From Streptomyces sp. CG 926 (GTDB lineage Bacteria > Actinomycetota > Actinomycetes > Streptomycetales > Streptomycetaceae), in the NCBI RefSeq assembly GCF_003148825.1, contig NZ_QGGZ01000007.1:248001-312000 (forward strand): DNA of 64,000 bases, written 5' to 3'. Of the stretch, positions 1-9,438 are shown piece after piece; the stretch's first letter is position 1; each line of letters begins with the position of its first letter. The notes below the pieces were generated by a model. It had not been told where the DNA came from and did no database searches. It saw only the letters and a list, made by a program, of their open reading frames with translations. The position numbers and the translations under genes are program-made.

Positions 1-758
1 GCGATGACGTACGCCCCGAGCCCCCGGTCCCCGCTCGCCTTGGCCAGCCGCAGGGCCTGGTGGAAGTAGCGCTGGGCCAGGCCGTGGGCGTCCGAGTCGT
101 ACGCGCAGATCCCCGCCACCGCCACCAGGGACCCCGTGGCCCGGTGCAGCCGGCGGCCGAGGTCGTCGGAGTAGCTCCCGCGCAGCATGGGCGCGGTCTC
201 ACTGCCCAGGAAGCGGACGATCCGGTCCCGCGTCGCCATCCCCCCGGCCCGGCGGTACATCAGCTCGTAGTGGGCGCGGGCGGACTTCAGGATCTCGATG
301 TGTTCGGGACCGACCGGATGGGAGCCCTCGCGGGAGACGTCGGCGTCCTCGGGCGGATTCTCCCACTCCCACACCGGGATGACGGCGGGCGTCCCGGTGA
401 CCGCCTCGGCGGCCAGCAGTTGGGGCCGGGCCTGGACGTCGGAACGCCACAGGGCGGCGGCCCGGTCCACGAACCCGCTGAGCGGCGAGGCGTGGAGTGG
501 GACGGGCCGGTCCGCCGCGCCGAGGCCGATGTCGTCCAGCCCCAGGGGACGCCGCAGCCGCCCGCCGAGCACCTCGCAGATCAGGTCGGGGACCTGACCT
601 CGGGGCCGCTGTCCCTTCAACCACCGGGTGACGGCGGTGTGTTCGTAGCGCAGGGCGAGACCGCGGGTGCGGCCTGCCTGGTTCACGTACGCGGCGAGTC
701 CGGCGTGGGACATGCCCGCCTCGGCGAGGAGGGCGTCGAGCAGGACATTGGGCTGCAT
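1..758 (-). CDS. NsdA-like helix-turn-helix regulator (C-terminus beyond window)
   Basis: Partial gene: about 252 codons are visible from an ATG at 758, and the reading frame stays open to base 1. The N-terminus (start MQPNVLLDALLAEAGMS) reads as an XRE-like DNA-binding region in which a short helical segment is followed by TRWLKGQRPRG, typical of large Streptomyces regulators of the NsdA type. The visible C-terminal part looks like the beginning of a helical, TPR-like region (ARAHYELMYRRAGGMATRD, then HGLAQRYFHQALRLAKASGD). Proteins of this class repress or modulate development and antibiotic production in Streptomyces; the exact target here is unknown. A 10-bp inverted repeat lies just upstream at 801-823. 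Family call is good, function is inferred. Confidence 0.75.
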   Translation of the reverse strand, partial: MQPNVLLDALLAEAGMSHAGLAAYVNQAGRTRGLALRYEHTAVTRWLKGQRPRGQVPDLICEVLGGRLRRPLGLDDIGLGAADRPVPLHASPLSGFVDRAAALWRSDVQARPQLLAAEAVTGTPAVIPVWEWENPPEDADVSREGSHPVGPEHIEILKSARAHYELMYRRAGGMATRDRIVRFLGSETAPMLRGSYSDDLGRRLHRATGSLVAVAGICAYDSDAHGLAQRYFHQALRLAKASGDRGLGAYVI

Positions 759-800
759 GGGCCGCTCCAAGGGCTCGTCGGTCTCAGGCTAGTGGGTGCG

Positions 801-823
801 CGGTTCACACGGGGTGTGAACCG
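801..823. promoter_or_regulatory. 10-bp perfect inverted repeat, candidate operator
   Basis: Arms CGGTTCACAC and GTGTGAACCG flank a 3-bp centre. It lies 43 bp upstream of the NsdA-like regulator start. The symmetry and position suggest a binding site for a dimeric regulator, possibly autoregulation; there is no T-tract to suggest a terminator. Confidence 0.5.
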
Positions 824-1058
824 TGTACGCGCATAAATGCGATGCGCACTCTGCCGCGCGGACCCGTGGAGGCGCTTCACTGAAGAGCCTCGCCAAGAGG
901 TAGCTCGGGTCGTCGGCTCCCCCTCGTACAGTGCGACGACCCGTCACCGCGCCGCCCGTTCTGCTGTCTGCCCGACACTCCATGGCAGGCGGGCGGCGCG
1001 TTCCGGCCCCGCCGGCGCCCGGTTGGTCGCCGCGCCCCGGCAGGGGCCGGGTCGAGAG

Positions 1059-1093
1059 CGCGCGCCGGGCTCATCCACCGGGCCCGGCGCGCG
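1059..1093 (-). terminator. Hairpin terminator of the PP2C gene
   Basis: A 12-bp perfect GC stem (CGCGCGCCGGGC type arms at 1059-1070 and 1082-1093) with an 11-nt loop lies about 30 bp beyond the PP2C stop codon. No U-tract, as is usual for Streptomyces. Confidence 0.6.
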
Positions 1094-1121
1094 TGTCCGG
1101 GGCCGTGCGCGGGGCCGGCGG

Positions 1122-2225
1122 TCAGGACCGGTCGTTGCGGAGCACCAGCAGGGCGACGTCGTCGACGAGCCGCCCACCGGTGTGCCGGAGCAGGGCGGCG
1201 TGCACGCCCGCCACCAGCCGCGTGGGCGTGGCCGCCGCCTCCTGCGCGAGGACGCCCGCCAGATCGAAGAACCGCCCGGCCCGGTCGCGGGCGTCCTCGG
1301 CCCCGTCGGTGTACAGGAACAGCGTCTCCCCCGGCCGGAGTTCCCCGCAGGTCTGCGGCCACATGTCCGCCGGCACGGACACCACCCCGAGCGGCGGTAA
1401 GGTCTCGCCCCCGGCCAGCGCCTGTACCCGCGTGGGCCGCTGCGCGGAGCTTGCCGACTCCGCCCGGACCCGGTCCTCGCACACCGGACGAGCCGGAAGC
1501 ACCCGCCCCGCCGGCGATCGAGGCGCGGGGTCCGGGGCGGATCCCCGGCTGTGCGCGGCGCATGGCTCCGGCTCCGGCTCCGACTCCGACTCCAGCTCGC
1601 AGGCGATCACGTACGGCCAAGGATGTCCGCAGTTCAGGGCCAGCAGGGCGCCGTCGCGGGCGATCTGCAGGAGCAGGACCGTCACGAACTCCTCCGCCGC
1701 CGCGGGCTGCGACTCGGCCCGGTCCCGGACATGGCGACCCAGCGCACGCTCCATCCGCCGCAGCACACCGTCCAGCGACGGTTCGTCGTACGCCCCCTCG
1801 CGGAAGGCCCCGAGCACGGCGGCGGCCGCGCCCAGCGCGGGCAGCCCGTGGCCCCGTACGTCCCCGATCACCACCCGGATCCCGTACGCCGTCGGCACGA
1901 CCTCGTACAGGTCCCCGCCCACCGCCGCACCCCGGCTCGCCGAGAGCTGCGCCGCGGCCGGCGTCAGGCCGTCGATCCGCCCCGGCAACGGCCGCAACAG
2001 GGCCCGCTGCGCGGCGCCCGCGATCTCCTGCGAGCGGCGCAGCTCGCCCAGCAGCTCACGCCGGATGTGCACCGCGCACCCGGTGGCCAGCAGCAGGAAG
2101 GCCGCGCAGGTGGCCAGGCTCGGGACCAACCGCCCCGGCGTGGACAGCTCCCAGGACACGGCGGCGCCGGCCCAGGCCAGGACGCACACCCGGCGCACCA
2201 GGGGCATCTCCCCACGCGTGATCAT
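1122..2225 (-). CDS. Membrane-anchored PP2C-type (SpoIIE/RsbU-like) serine phosphatase
   Basis: About 367 aa. The ATG at 2225 is chosen because GGAGGGGAG lies just upstream; a longer frame to 2282 exists. Residues about 8-50 form two hydrophobic segments (VCVLAWAGAAVSWEL and TCAAFLLLATGCAVHI), followed by a PP2C SpoIIE domain with GGDLYEVVPT, IGDVRGHGLPAL and, near the end, DDVALLVLR, the metal-binding signatures of the family. Such proteins dephosphorylate anti-anti-sigma factors in partner-switching pathways; no partner is next to it. Between the strands LALNCGHPWPYVI and VQALAGGETLPPLGV (residues about 208-262) there is a low-complexity insert: a Ser/Glu/Pro repeat, then Ala/Pro/Arg-rich sequence encoded by a copy of a dispersed intergenic element (1505-1547). 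The insert keeps the frame. Phosphatase call is solid; substrate unknown. Confidence 0.82.
   Translation of the reverse strand: MITRGEMPLVRRVCVLAWAGAAVSWELSTPGRLVPSLATCAAFLLLATGCAVHIRRELLGELRRSQEIAGAAQRALLRPLPGRIDGLTPAAAQLSASRGAAVGGDLYEVVPTAYGIRVVIGDVRGHGLPALGAAAAVLGAFREGAYDEPSLDGVLRRMERALGRHVRDRAESQPAAAEEFVTVLLLQIARDGALLALNCGHPWPYVIACELESESEPEPEPCAAHSRGSAPDPAPRSPAGRVLPARPVCEDRVRAESASSAQRPTRVQALAGGETLPPLGVVSVPADMWPQTCGELRPGETLFLYTDGAEDARDRAGRFFDLAGVLAQEAAATPTRLVAGVHAALLRHTGGRLVDDVALLVLRNDRS
1505..1547 (+). repeat. Dispersed repeat copy A (inside the PP2C gene)
   Basis: The core GCCGGCGATCGAGGCGCGGG is followed by a hairpin with arms CCGGGG and CCCCGG. One base differs from the core of copies B, C and D. 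This is the only one of five copies lying in a coding region, where it adds an Ala/Pro/Arg-rich segment to the phosphatase. Confidence 0.7.
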
Positions 2226-2309
2226 CCGTAGGACTCCCCTCCGGCCGGATCGATTGTGTCGACCGACCGGCGCCCAGGACACGGGCCATCGGGGTTCTCA
2301 CCCGAACGA

Positions 2310-2347
2310 GTGAGGGGCAGGTCCGGACCACCGGACCTGCCCCTCAC
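2310..2347 (-). terminator. Terminator of the pheST operon
   Basis: A perfect 17-bp stem (2310-2326 with 2331-2347) closed by a 4-nt loop ACCA, starting about 16 bp after the pheT stop. No U-tract follows. Confidence 0.8.
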
Positions 2348-2362
2348 CTGCGTACGAAGCGA

Positions 2363-4891
2363 CTACGCGCCCCGGAGCACCGCCCCGGTCCGCTCGCCCG
2401 CCAGGGCCACCGCCGCGTCGCGCGCGGCCGTGGACTCCTCGGCGGTCAGCGTCCGGTCGGCCGCGCGGAAGCGCAGCGCGTAGGCCAGGGACTTCTTGCC
2501 CTCGCCGACCTGCTCACCGGTGAACACGTCGAACAGCCGCAGCGATTCGAGGAGTTCGCCCGCGCCCTTGCGCAGCGCGGCCTCCACCGAGGACGCCGGG
2601 ACCGACGCGTCGACGATCAGCGCCACGTCCTGGGTCGCCACCGGGAAGGAGGAGATCCGCGGCGCCTGGAGGGCCTCGCCACCGGCCGCCGCGAGGCGGT
2701 CCAGGTCGAGCTCCATGGCGCTGGTGCGGGCCGGCAGGCCCATCGCCTTGACCACGCGCGGGTGCAGCTCACCGGCGTGGCCGATGACCTGCTCGACCCC
2801 GCGGAGGGTGACGACCAGCTCGGCACAGCGGCCGGGGTGCCAGGGGCCGTACTGGCCCTGGCGGACCACCAGCTCGGCACCGGCCTCCACGGCCAGCGCG
2901 CGGGCGGCCTGGACCGCGTCCGCCCAGTCGGCCGGGCGGCCCTTGCCCCACCAGCCGGCCTGCTCGCGCGCACCGGCCAGCACGACCGCGGCGTACCGCG
3001 GCTGCGCGGGCAGGGCCGCGTTCAGGGTGGCGATCTCCTCGTCCGTGGGACGCCGGTCGGCGGGCAGCCGTACGGCGACACCCGGCTGCGCGGCGGCCCG
3101 GAAGACCGAACCGGTCTCGAAGAGCGCGAGGTCGTGGCTGCCCCGGCTGTCGTTGCGGCGCAGCGCGCCGAGCAGACCCGGCAGCAGCGTGGTGCGCAGC
3201 GCCGGCTCCTCGTCGGAGATCGGGTTGACCAGCTTGACCACCTGGCGGGCGACGTCGTGCGCCGGGAGCTGGAGCTGGTCGAAGACGCCCTCACCGATGA
3301 ACGGGTAGCTGAGCGCCTCGACGTAGCCGGAGCTGGCCAGCGCGCGGCCGACCCGGCGGTGCAGCTGCTGGCGAGCGGTCAGACCGCGGCCGGAGGGCAC
3401 CTGCGGGAGGGTCGACGGGAGGTTCCCGTAGCCCTCCAGCCGGATGACCTCTTCGGCGAGGTCGTTGGGCGCGGCGAGGTCGGGCCGCCACGAGGGGACG
3501 GTGACGACGAGCTCGTCCTGGCCGTAGACGTCGCAGCCGATCTCCTGGAGGCGGCGTACGACTGTCTCGCGGCCGTACTCCATGCCCGCCACCCGGTCCG
3601 GGTGGTCCGCGGGCATGGCGATGGTGCGCGGCGCGCCCGGGGCGAGGACCTCGGTGACGCCCGCTTCGGCGGTGCCGCCCGCGAGGAGCACGAGCAGGTC
3701 GACGGTCCGCTGCGCGGCCGCGGCGGCGGCCTGCGGGTCGACGCCCCGCTCGAAGCGCTTGGAGGCCTCCGAGGACAGCTTCAGGCGACGGGCGGTGCGC
3801 GAGATCGACACGGAGTCGAAGTGCGCGGCCTCGATGACGACGTCCGTGGTCCCCGTGACCTGTCCGGTCTCGGGGTCGGTGACGGAGTCGGCGATCTCGG
3901 TGTTGGCGCCGCCCATGACACCGGCGAGACCGATCGGCCCGCTGTTGTCGGTGATCACCAGGTCCTCGGCGTCCAGCGTGCGCTTGACGCCGTCGAGGGT
4001 GGTGAACTTCTCGCCCTGCTCGGCACGGCGGACACCGATGGTGCCGTCGATGGCGGAGCGGTCGTAGGCGTGCAGCGGCTGACCGAGCTCGAGCATCACG
4101 TAGTTGGTGATGTCCACGGCGAGCGAGATCGGGCGCATGCCCGCCTTCTGCAGGCGGCGGGTCAGCCAGATCGGGGAGCGCGCGTCGGGGTCGAGACCGG
4201 TCACCGTGCGGGCGGTGAAGCGGTCGCAGCCGGCCGGGTCGTCGACCTTGACCGGGTAACCGTACGAGTTCGGCTGGGGCACGTCGAGCAGCGCCGGGTC
4301 GCGCAGCGGCAGGCCGTAGGCGGTGGCCGCCTCACGGGCGACACCGCGCATGGACATGCAGTAGCCGCGGTCCGGGGTGATGTCGATGTCGAGGACCTCG
4401 TCGACGAGCTGGAGCAGCTCGATCGCGTCGGTGCCGACCTCGTGCTCGTGCGGCAGCACGATGATGCCGTGCGTGCCGTCGTCGCCCATGCCCAGCTCGT
4501 CGCCGGAGCAGATCATGCCGTGCGAGGTGCGGCCGTAGGTCTTGCGCGAGGCGATCGCGAAGTCGCCGGGCAGGACCGCGCCGGGCAGCACCACGACGAC
4601 CTTGTCGCCGACGGCGAAGTTCCGGGCGCCGCAGACGATCTCCTGCGGCTCACCGGTGCCGTTGGCGGAGCCGACGTCGACCGTGCAGAAGCGGATCGGC
4701 TTGCGGAAGCCCTCCAGCTCCTCGATGGTCAGCACCTGACCGACGACGAGCGGGCCCTTGAGCCCGCCGCCGAGCTGCTCGACGGTCTCGACCTCGAGGC
4801 CGGCGTCGACCAGCTTGGCCGCCACGTCACGACCGGTTTCACCCGCGGGGAGATCGACGTACTCCCGCAGCCAGGAAAGCGGGACGCGCAT
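2363..4891 (-). CDS. pheT: Phenylalanyl-tRNA synthetase beta subunit
   Basis: 842 aa, normal length. The beta subunit joins PheS in an alpha2-beta2 enzyme that charges tRNA-Phe; it carries the editing site and tRNA-binding modules. Visible domains in order: N-terminal start MRVPLSWLREYVDLP; EMAP/OB tRNA-binding domain (about 40-150, VCGARNFAVGDKV); B3/B4 editing region (about 215-375, with MLELGQPLHAYD and GVMGGANTEI); B5 domain (about 405-480); synthetase-like core (GNLPSTLPQVPSGRG onward); and a C-terminal FDX-ACB domain (about 745-840, PRISSFPVATQDVAL). Its ATG overlaps the pheS stop by one base, so the two are translationally coupled. Confidence 0.98.
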   Translation of the reverse strand: MRVPLSWLREYVDLPAGETGRDVAAKLVDAGLEVETVEQLGGGLKGPLVVGQVLTIEELEGFRKPIRFCTVDVGSANGTGEPQEIVCGARNFAVGDKVVVVLPGAVLPGDFAIASRKTYGRTSHGMICSGDELGMGDDGTHGIIVLPHEHEVGTDAIELLQLVDEVLDIDITPDRGYCMSMRGVAREAATAYGLPLRDPALLDVPQPNSYGYPVKVDDPAGCDRFTARTVTGLDPDARSPIWLTRRLQKAGMRPISLAVDITNYVMLELGQPLHAYDRSAIDGTIGVRRAEQGEKFTTLDGVKRTLDAEDLVITDNSGPIGLAGVMGGANTEIADSVTDPETGQVTGTTDVVIEAAHFDSVSISRTARRLKLSSEASKRFERGVDPQAAAAAAQRTVDLLVLLAGGTAEAGVTEVLAPGAPRTIAMPADHPDRVAGMEYGRETVVRRLQEIGCDVYGQDELVVTVPSWRPDLAAPNDLAEEVIRLEGYGNLPSTLPQVPSGRGLTARQQLHRRVGRALASSGYVEALSYPFIGEGVFDQLQLPAHDVARQVVKLVNPISDEEPALRTTLLPGLLGALRRNDSRGSHDLALFETGSVFRAAAQPGVAVRLPADRRPTDEEIATLNAALPAQPRYAAVVLAGAREQAGWWGKGRPADWADAVQAARALAVEAGAELVVRQGQYGPWHPGRCAELVVTLRGVEQVIGHAGELHPRVVKAMGLPARTSAMELDLDRLAAAGGEALQAPRISSFPVATQDVALIVDASVPASSVEAALRKGAGELLESLRLFDVFTGEQVGEGKKSLAYALRFRAADRTLTAEESTAARDAAVALAGERTGAVLRGA

Positions 4892-6018
4892 CAGATCTCA
4901 CTCCCGAACGGCCGGGTGAAGCGAACGTCACCCTCGACCATGTCTCGCATGTCTTCGACGTTGTGGCGGAACATCAGCATCCGTTCGATGCCGAACCCGA
5001 AGGCGAACCCGCTGTACTTCTCAGGGTCCACACCGCAGGCGACGAGCACCTTGGGGTTGACCATGCCGCAGCCGCCGAGCTCGATCCAGCCCTCGCTGGA
5101 GCAGGTACGGCACGGGCGGTCGGGGTTGCCCACCGACTCGCCGCGACACACGTAGCACTGCATGTCCATCTCGGCGGACGGCTCGGTGAAGGGGAAGAAG
5201 TGCGGGCGCAGCCGCGTGGTGGTGCCCTCGCCGAAGAGCTCCTGGACCATGTGGTCCATGGTGCCCTTGAGGTCCGCCATGGTCAGGCCCTCGTCCACGG
5301 CGAGCAGCTCGACCTGGTGGAAGACCGGGGTGTGCGTCGCGTCGAGCTCGTCGGTGCGGTACACCCGGCCCGGGCAGACGATGTAGACGGGGGGCTTGCG
5401 CTCCAGCAGCGAACGCGCCTGCACCGGGGAGGTGTGGGTGCGCAGCACGACACCGGACTCGTCGCCCTGGGTGCCCTCGGGGCCCCGGACGAAGAAGGTG
5501 TCCTGCATCTGGCGCGCCGGGTGGTCGGGCGTGAAGTTGAGGGCGTCGAAGTTGAACCACTCGGCCTCCACCTCCGGCCCCTCGGCGACCTCGTACCCCA
5601 TGGCCACGAAGATGTCCGCGATGCGGTCCATCAGCGTGGTCAGGGGGTGCCGGGCGCCGGCGGGGACGCGGTCGTAGGGCAGCGTGACGTCCACGGCCTC
5701 CTCGACCAGCACCCGCTCGTCGCGCTCCGCCTCGAGCGCGACCGTGCGGGCCCCGAAGGCCTTGTTCACGGCGCCGCGGGCCTGGCCCACGAGCTTGCCC
5801 GCGGTGGCCTTGGCCTGCGGGGGCAGCGCGCCGATCTCGCGGTTGGCGAGCGCCAAGGGCGAGCGGTCGCCCATGTGCGCGGTCTTCGCCTCACGCAGCG
5901 CGTCGAGGTCGCCGGCGGACGCGAAGGCGGCGAGCGCCTCGTCCCGCATGCGCTCGATCTCTTCCGGTTTCAGTGCCTCGACCTCGACAGGGTCGTACGA
6001 CTTGTTCGGTGCCGACAT
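4891..6018 (-). CDS. pheS: Phenylalanyl-tRNA synthetase alpha subunit
   Basis: 375 aa from the ATG at 6018 (start MSAPNKSYDPVEVEALK, GGGAAGAG upstream); an in-frame extension to 6093 is unlikely to be translated. The N-terminal 100 residues are the helical tRNA-binding arm; the rest is a class II synthetase core with HPLTTLMDRI, RTHTSPVQAR and the motif-2 region LRPHFFPFTEPSAEMD. Four cysteines in two pairs (CYVC and CRTC, about residues 284-302) sit in an insert that could bind zinc. It is the promoter-proximal gene of pheST; the stop overlaps the pheT start as ATGA. The leader of about 110 bp contains a weak hairpin but no convincing T-box or leader peptide. Confidence 0.97.
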   Translation of the reverse strand: MSAPNKSYDPVEVEALKPEEIERMRDEALAAFASAGDLDALREAKTAHMGDRSPLALANREIGALPPQAKATAGKLVGQARGAVNKAFGARTVALEAERDERVLVEEAVDVTLPYDRVPAGARHPLTTLMDRIADIFVAMGYEVAEGPEVEAEWFNFDALNFTPDHPARQMQDTFFVRGPEGTQGDESGVVLRTHTSPVQARSLLERKPPVYIVCPGRVYRTDELDATHTPVFHQVELLAVDEGLTMADLKGTMDHMVQELFGEGTTTRLRPHFFPFTEPSAEMDMQCYVCRGESVGNPDRPCRTCSSEGWIELGGCGMVNPKVLVACGVDPEKYSGFAFGFGIERMLMFRHNVEDMRDMVEGDVRFTRPFGSEI

Positions 6019-6171
6019 CTCTTCCCGTACTTCCGATGGCTGGCTGGTTGGGTCCCCCGCGCGACGCGCAGGGCGCGCTCGGCACAAGGACACAAAGGTG
6101 CCAAAGGACGAGTCTAAAGGTCGCTGGGGGCGAAGGAGCCCGTGGGCCGCCTGGCGAGATACTCCGCAGGG

Positions 6172-7530
6172 CTACTGCGTGAGGTACGCGGGCGCGCTCA
6201 CGGGCAGGATAAATCGGAACTCGGCGCCGCCGCCGGGGCCGCGGCCGACCGTGATGGTCCCGCCGTGCGCCTCCACGATGCCCTTGACGATGTACAGGCC
6301 CAGGCCGGTGCCGCCGCGCTTGCTCCCCCGCCAGAAGCGGGTGAAGACGCGGCCCATCGACTCCTCGGGGATCCCGGGGCCTTCGTCGGTCACGGTGACG
6401 GCGGTTCCCTTCTCATGCGGCGACACCCCGATGGTGACCGTTCCTTCGCCGTGGCGCACCGCATTTTCCAGGAGGTTGCCGAGGATCTGATCGATCTTGT
6501 CCGGATCTGCCCACAGATCGGGGAGCGGTCGGCTGACGCTCACGAGGAACCGCTCGGGGGCCTGCCCGTTCGCGGTGAGCGCCTGCACGTGCCGGCCGAC
6601 GGCGGTGGCGATGTCGACGGGCTGGCGGCGCACCTCCAGGCGGCCGGAGTCGATGCGGGAGATGTCGAGCAGTTCGGCGATGAGCCGGGTGACACGGTTG
6701 GCGTCGGCGTCGACGGTCTCCAGCATCAGCCGCTTCTGGTCGTCGGTGAACCGCTCCCACTTGGCGAGCAGGGTGGCCGTGAAGCCCTTGACCGAGGTCA
6801 GCGGGGAACGCAGCTCGTGCGCGACGGTGGCGATCAGCTCGGCGTGGCTGCGCTCGGTGCGCCGGCGGGCCTCGGTGCCGCGCAGGGTGACCACGAGGCG
6901 GCGCAGCGGGCCGGTGGGGTGCGTACGGACGTAGCTGGCGGACACCAGCACCTCGCGGCCGCCGGGGAGCAGCAGGTTCCGCTCGGGCTGTCCGCGGCGG
7001 GTGGCCAGGCCCCCGTACGGATCGGTCAGCGCCCACCAGCGGCGACCTTCGAGGTCCTCCAGCGGCAGGGCCCGCTCGATGGGCGTGCCGAGCGCCTGGG
7101 CCGGGTCGGTGGCCGTCATCCGGGCGGCGGCCCGGTTGAAGCAGATGACGCGCCCGGTGGCGTCGGCGACGACGAGCCCGTCGGGCAGGCAGTCGGGGTC
7201 GATCCCGAAGCCGAGCCCTTCGCCGGGGGCGTCCGCGTGCGCAGTCGTCCCGGCCGTCCCGGCCCTCCCGCGGGCCGCGGGCGCCGGGGAGGCGGTCCGC
7301 GGCGGTACGGGGCGCCACGTACCGGCGGCGCGGTCCCGCGGTGCGGCATCGGCCCGGGGGCCCTGGGCGGTGTCCGCGGGCCCGCCCGGGCGGGTGCCGA
7401 CCGGAGCCTGCGGCGGAACGCCGGACAGACCCTCGACCTGCGGCGGGGCCTGGGCGGCGCCGGGCCCGGCGGGTACCGACGCACCGGCCGTCGTGCCGGC
7501 CCCCGGCGAGCTGTTCGTTCCGACGGTCAT
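6172..7530 (-). CDS. PAS-domain sensor histidine kinase without transmembrane segments
   Basis: About 452 aa from the ATG at 7530. The first 90 residues or so are Pro/Ala/Gly-rich and probably disordered. A PAS domain follows (about 95-190, DCLPDGLVVADATGRVICF), then a HisKA dimerisation helix with the phospho-acceptor in ATVAHELRSPLTSVKG (His near residue 238), and a HATPase domain with N-box LLENAVRHG, DEGPGIPEE and GTGLGLYIVK. No membrane span is visible, so it probably senses a cytoplasmic signal. No response regulator gene is adjacent; the nearest in the window is the NarL-type gene at 58974, which is not expected to pair with this HisKA type. Orphan kinase; ligand unknown. Confidence 0.9.
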   Translation of the reverse strand: MTVGTNSSPGAGTTAGASVPAGPGAAQAPPQVEGLSGVPPQAPVGTRPGGPADTAQGPRADAAPRDRAAGTWRPVPPRTASPAPAARGRAGTAGTTAHADAPGEGLGFGIDPDCLPDGLVVADATGRVICFNRAAARMTATDPAQALGTPIERALPLEDLEGRRWWALTDPYGGLATRRGQPERNLLLPGGREVLVSASYVRTHPTGPLRRLVVTLRGTEARRRTERSHAELIATVAHELRSPLTSVKGFTATLLAKWERFTDDQKRLMLETVDADANRVTRLIAELLDISRIDSGRLEVRRQPVDIATAVGRHVQALTANGQAPERFLVSVSRPLPDLWADPDKIDQILGNLLENAVRHGEGTVTIGVSPHEKGTAVTVTDEGPGIPEESMGRVFTRFWRGSKRGGTGLGLYIVKGIVEAHGGTITVGRGPGGGAEFRFILPVSAPAYLTQ

Positions 7531-7586
7531 GTCCCCGTACCCCACATCTCCGAGTAACGCAGTGGGCCCCCCGGGCCGCCACATTA

Positions 7587-8447
<861 letters not shown>

Positions 8448-8581
8448 GGTGTCTGCGGTTCTCTCTCGGGGTTCCGGGCTCGGGGTTCCGGGCGGGACGG
8501 GACGGGACGGCGGCGGCGGCGCGGGGCGGCCGGCGGGGCCGGCGGCGGGCTGCGGGGGCGGCTGCGGGGGGCGGGAAAGCA

Positions 8582-8615
8582 CACGGACCCGCAGGCGAAT
8601 GCCTGCGGGTCCGTG
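8582..8615 (-). terminator. Terminator of the infC-rpmI-rplT operon
   Basis: A perfect 15-bp stem (8582-8596 with 8601-8615) and GAAT loop, about 35 bp after the rplT stop. It separates the ribosomal operon from the methyltransferase gene, which must have its own promoter. Confidence 0.85.
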
Positions 8616-8650
8616 GGGGCCGGCCCTGTGCGATCCGGGCCGGCTAGCCC

Positions 8651-9037
8651 TTAGGCAGCGGCCTTGGGGGCGTTGACGTCGGCCGGAAGCGCCTTCTGCG
8701 CGACCTCGACGAGCGCGGCGAACGCGTTGGCGTCGTTGACGGCCAGCTCCGCGAGGATCTTGCGGTCCACCTCGATGTTGGCGGCCTTCAGACCCTGGAT
8801 GAGGCGGTTGTACGTCATGCCGTTCTGGCGGGCAGCGGCGTTGATGCGCTGGATCCACAGCTGACGGAAGTCGCCCTTGCGCTTCTTGCGGTCGTTGAAG
8901 TTGTAGACCAGCGAGTGGGTGACCTGCTCCTTGGCCTTGCGGTACAGGCGCGAACGCTGACCGCGGTAGCCGGAGGCCGCCTCGAGGATCGCCCGGCGCT
9001 TCTTGTGGGCGTTTACTGCCCGCTTGACGCGTGCCAC
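8651..9037 (-). CDS. rplT: 50S ribosomal protein L20
   Basis: 128 aa from a GTG at 9037, with AAGGAG upstream. L20 is an early-assembly 23S rRNA-binding protein; in several bacteria it also represses its own operon. The basic N-terminus (MARVKRAVNAHKKRRAIL, then GYRGQRSRLYRKAKEQV) and the globular part (NGMTYNRLIQGLKAANIEVD) are fully typical. Last gene of the infC operon, followed by a strong terminator. Confidence 0.99.
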   Translation of the reverse strand: MARVKRAVNAHKKRRAILEAASGYRGQRSRLYRKAKEQVTHSLVYNFNDRKKRKGDFRQLWIQRINAAARQNGMTYNRLIQGLKAANIEVDRKILAELAVNDANAFAALVEVAQKALPADVNAPKAAA

Positions 9038-9105
9038 TTTTTAACTCCTTGTAGCGGGGCCGTGGGTGTCTTCACACGGCCCGAATTCGATGGGGTCCCG
9101 GTCTT

Positions 9106-9140
9106 GACGTCCCGCTCCCGAACCGGGAGCGGAGGACGTC
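9106..9140 (-). other. Hairpin between rpmI and rplT
   Basis: Arms GACGTCCCGCTCCCG and CGGGAGCGGAGGACGTC pair with a one-base bulge around a very short loop. The structure begins at the rpmI stop codon and precedes the rplT ribosome-binding site. It may be a processing or translation-control site; a function as terminator would starve the cell of L20, so partial readthrough would be needed. Confidence 0.5.
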
Positions 9141-9333
9141 ACTTGCCGAGAAGCTTCTTGATCTTCGCGGCGTCGCCGGGGGCCATCTCCGCGGTGCCGG
9201 TCAGGCGGCGGGTGACACGGGACGACTTGTGCTCGAGCAGGTGGCGCTTGCCGGCGCGCTCACGGAGCACCTTGCCGGAGCCGGTGATCTTGAAGCGCTT
9301 CTTGGAACCGCTGTGCGTCTTGTTCTTCGGCAT
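9139..9333 (-). CDS. rpmI: 50S ribosomal protein L35
   Basis: 64 aa from an ATG at 9333. The sequence MPKNKTHSGSKKRFKITGSG and the end TAEMAPGDAAKIKKLLGK are diagnostic for L35, a small basic protein of the large subunit. Middle gene of infC-rpmI-rplT. A hairpin (arms near 9360-9399) lies between it and infC. Confidence 0.99.
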   Translation of the reverse strand: MPKNKTHSGSKKRFKITGSGKVLRERAGKRHLLEHKSSRVTRRLTGTAEMAPGDAAKIKKLLGK

Positions 9334-9438
9334 AGCGCCGTTATCTCCTCGTCGGTGGCGCTCCCACCGGTCCGATGCGGGACCGGACTGACGGGAGCGT
9401 CATGTTGTGTCGGTGATCCGAGACGGGCTGCCTCGGAA

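Larger units (their letters stand above)
759..1121. other. Intergenic region upstream of the NsdA-like regulator
   Basis: No credible gene is seen. The stretch holds an operator-like palindrome (801-823) close to the regulator start and a GC-rich hairpin (1059-1093) at the 3' end of the PP2C gene. The reading frames that cross it are shadows of GC-rich DNA. Confidence 0.6.

Noticed and set aside
2762..5155. A 797-codon open frame on the plus strand opposite pheT
   Set aside because: It is antisense to the certain pheT gene; long shadow frames are normal in DNA with GC-rich third codon positions. Composition is repetitive Gly/Arg/Val/Asp with no domain.
6019..6171. T-box or Phe leader peptide before pheS
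   Set aside because: No T-box signature and no short frame with Phe codons followed by a terminator could be found; only a weak hairpin near 6078-6100.
8466..8580. G-rich tract between rplT and the methyltransferase gene as a G-quadruplex regulator
   Set aside because: The G-runs are on the plus strand while the genes are on the minus strand, and such runs are common in spacers of this genome; no further evidence.
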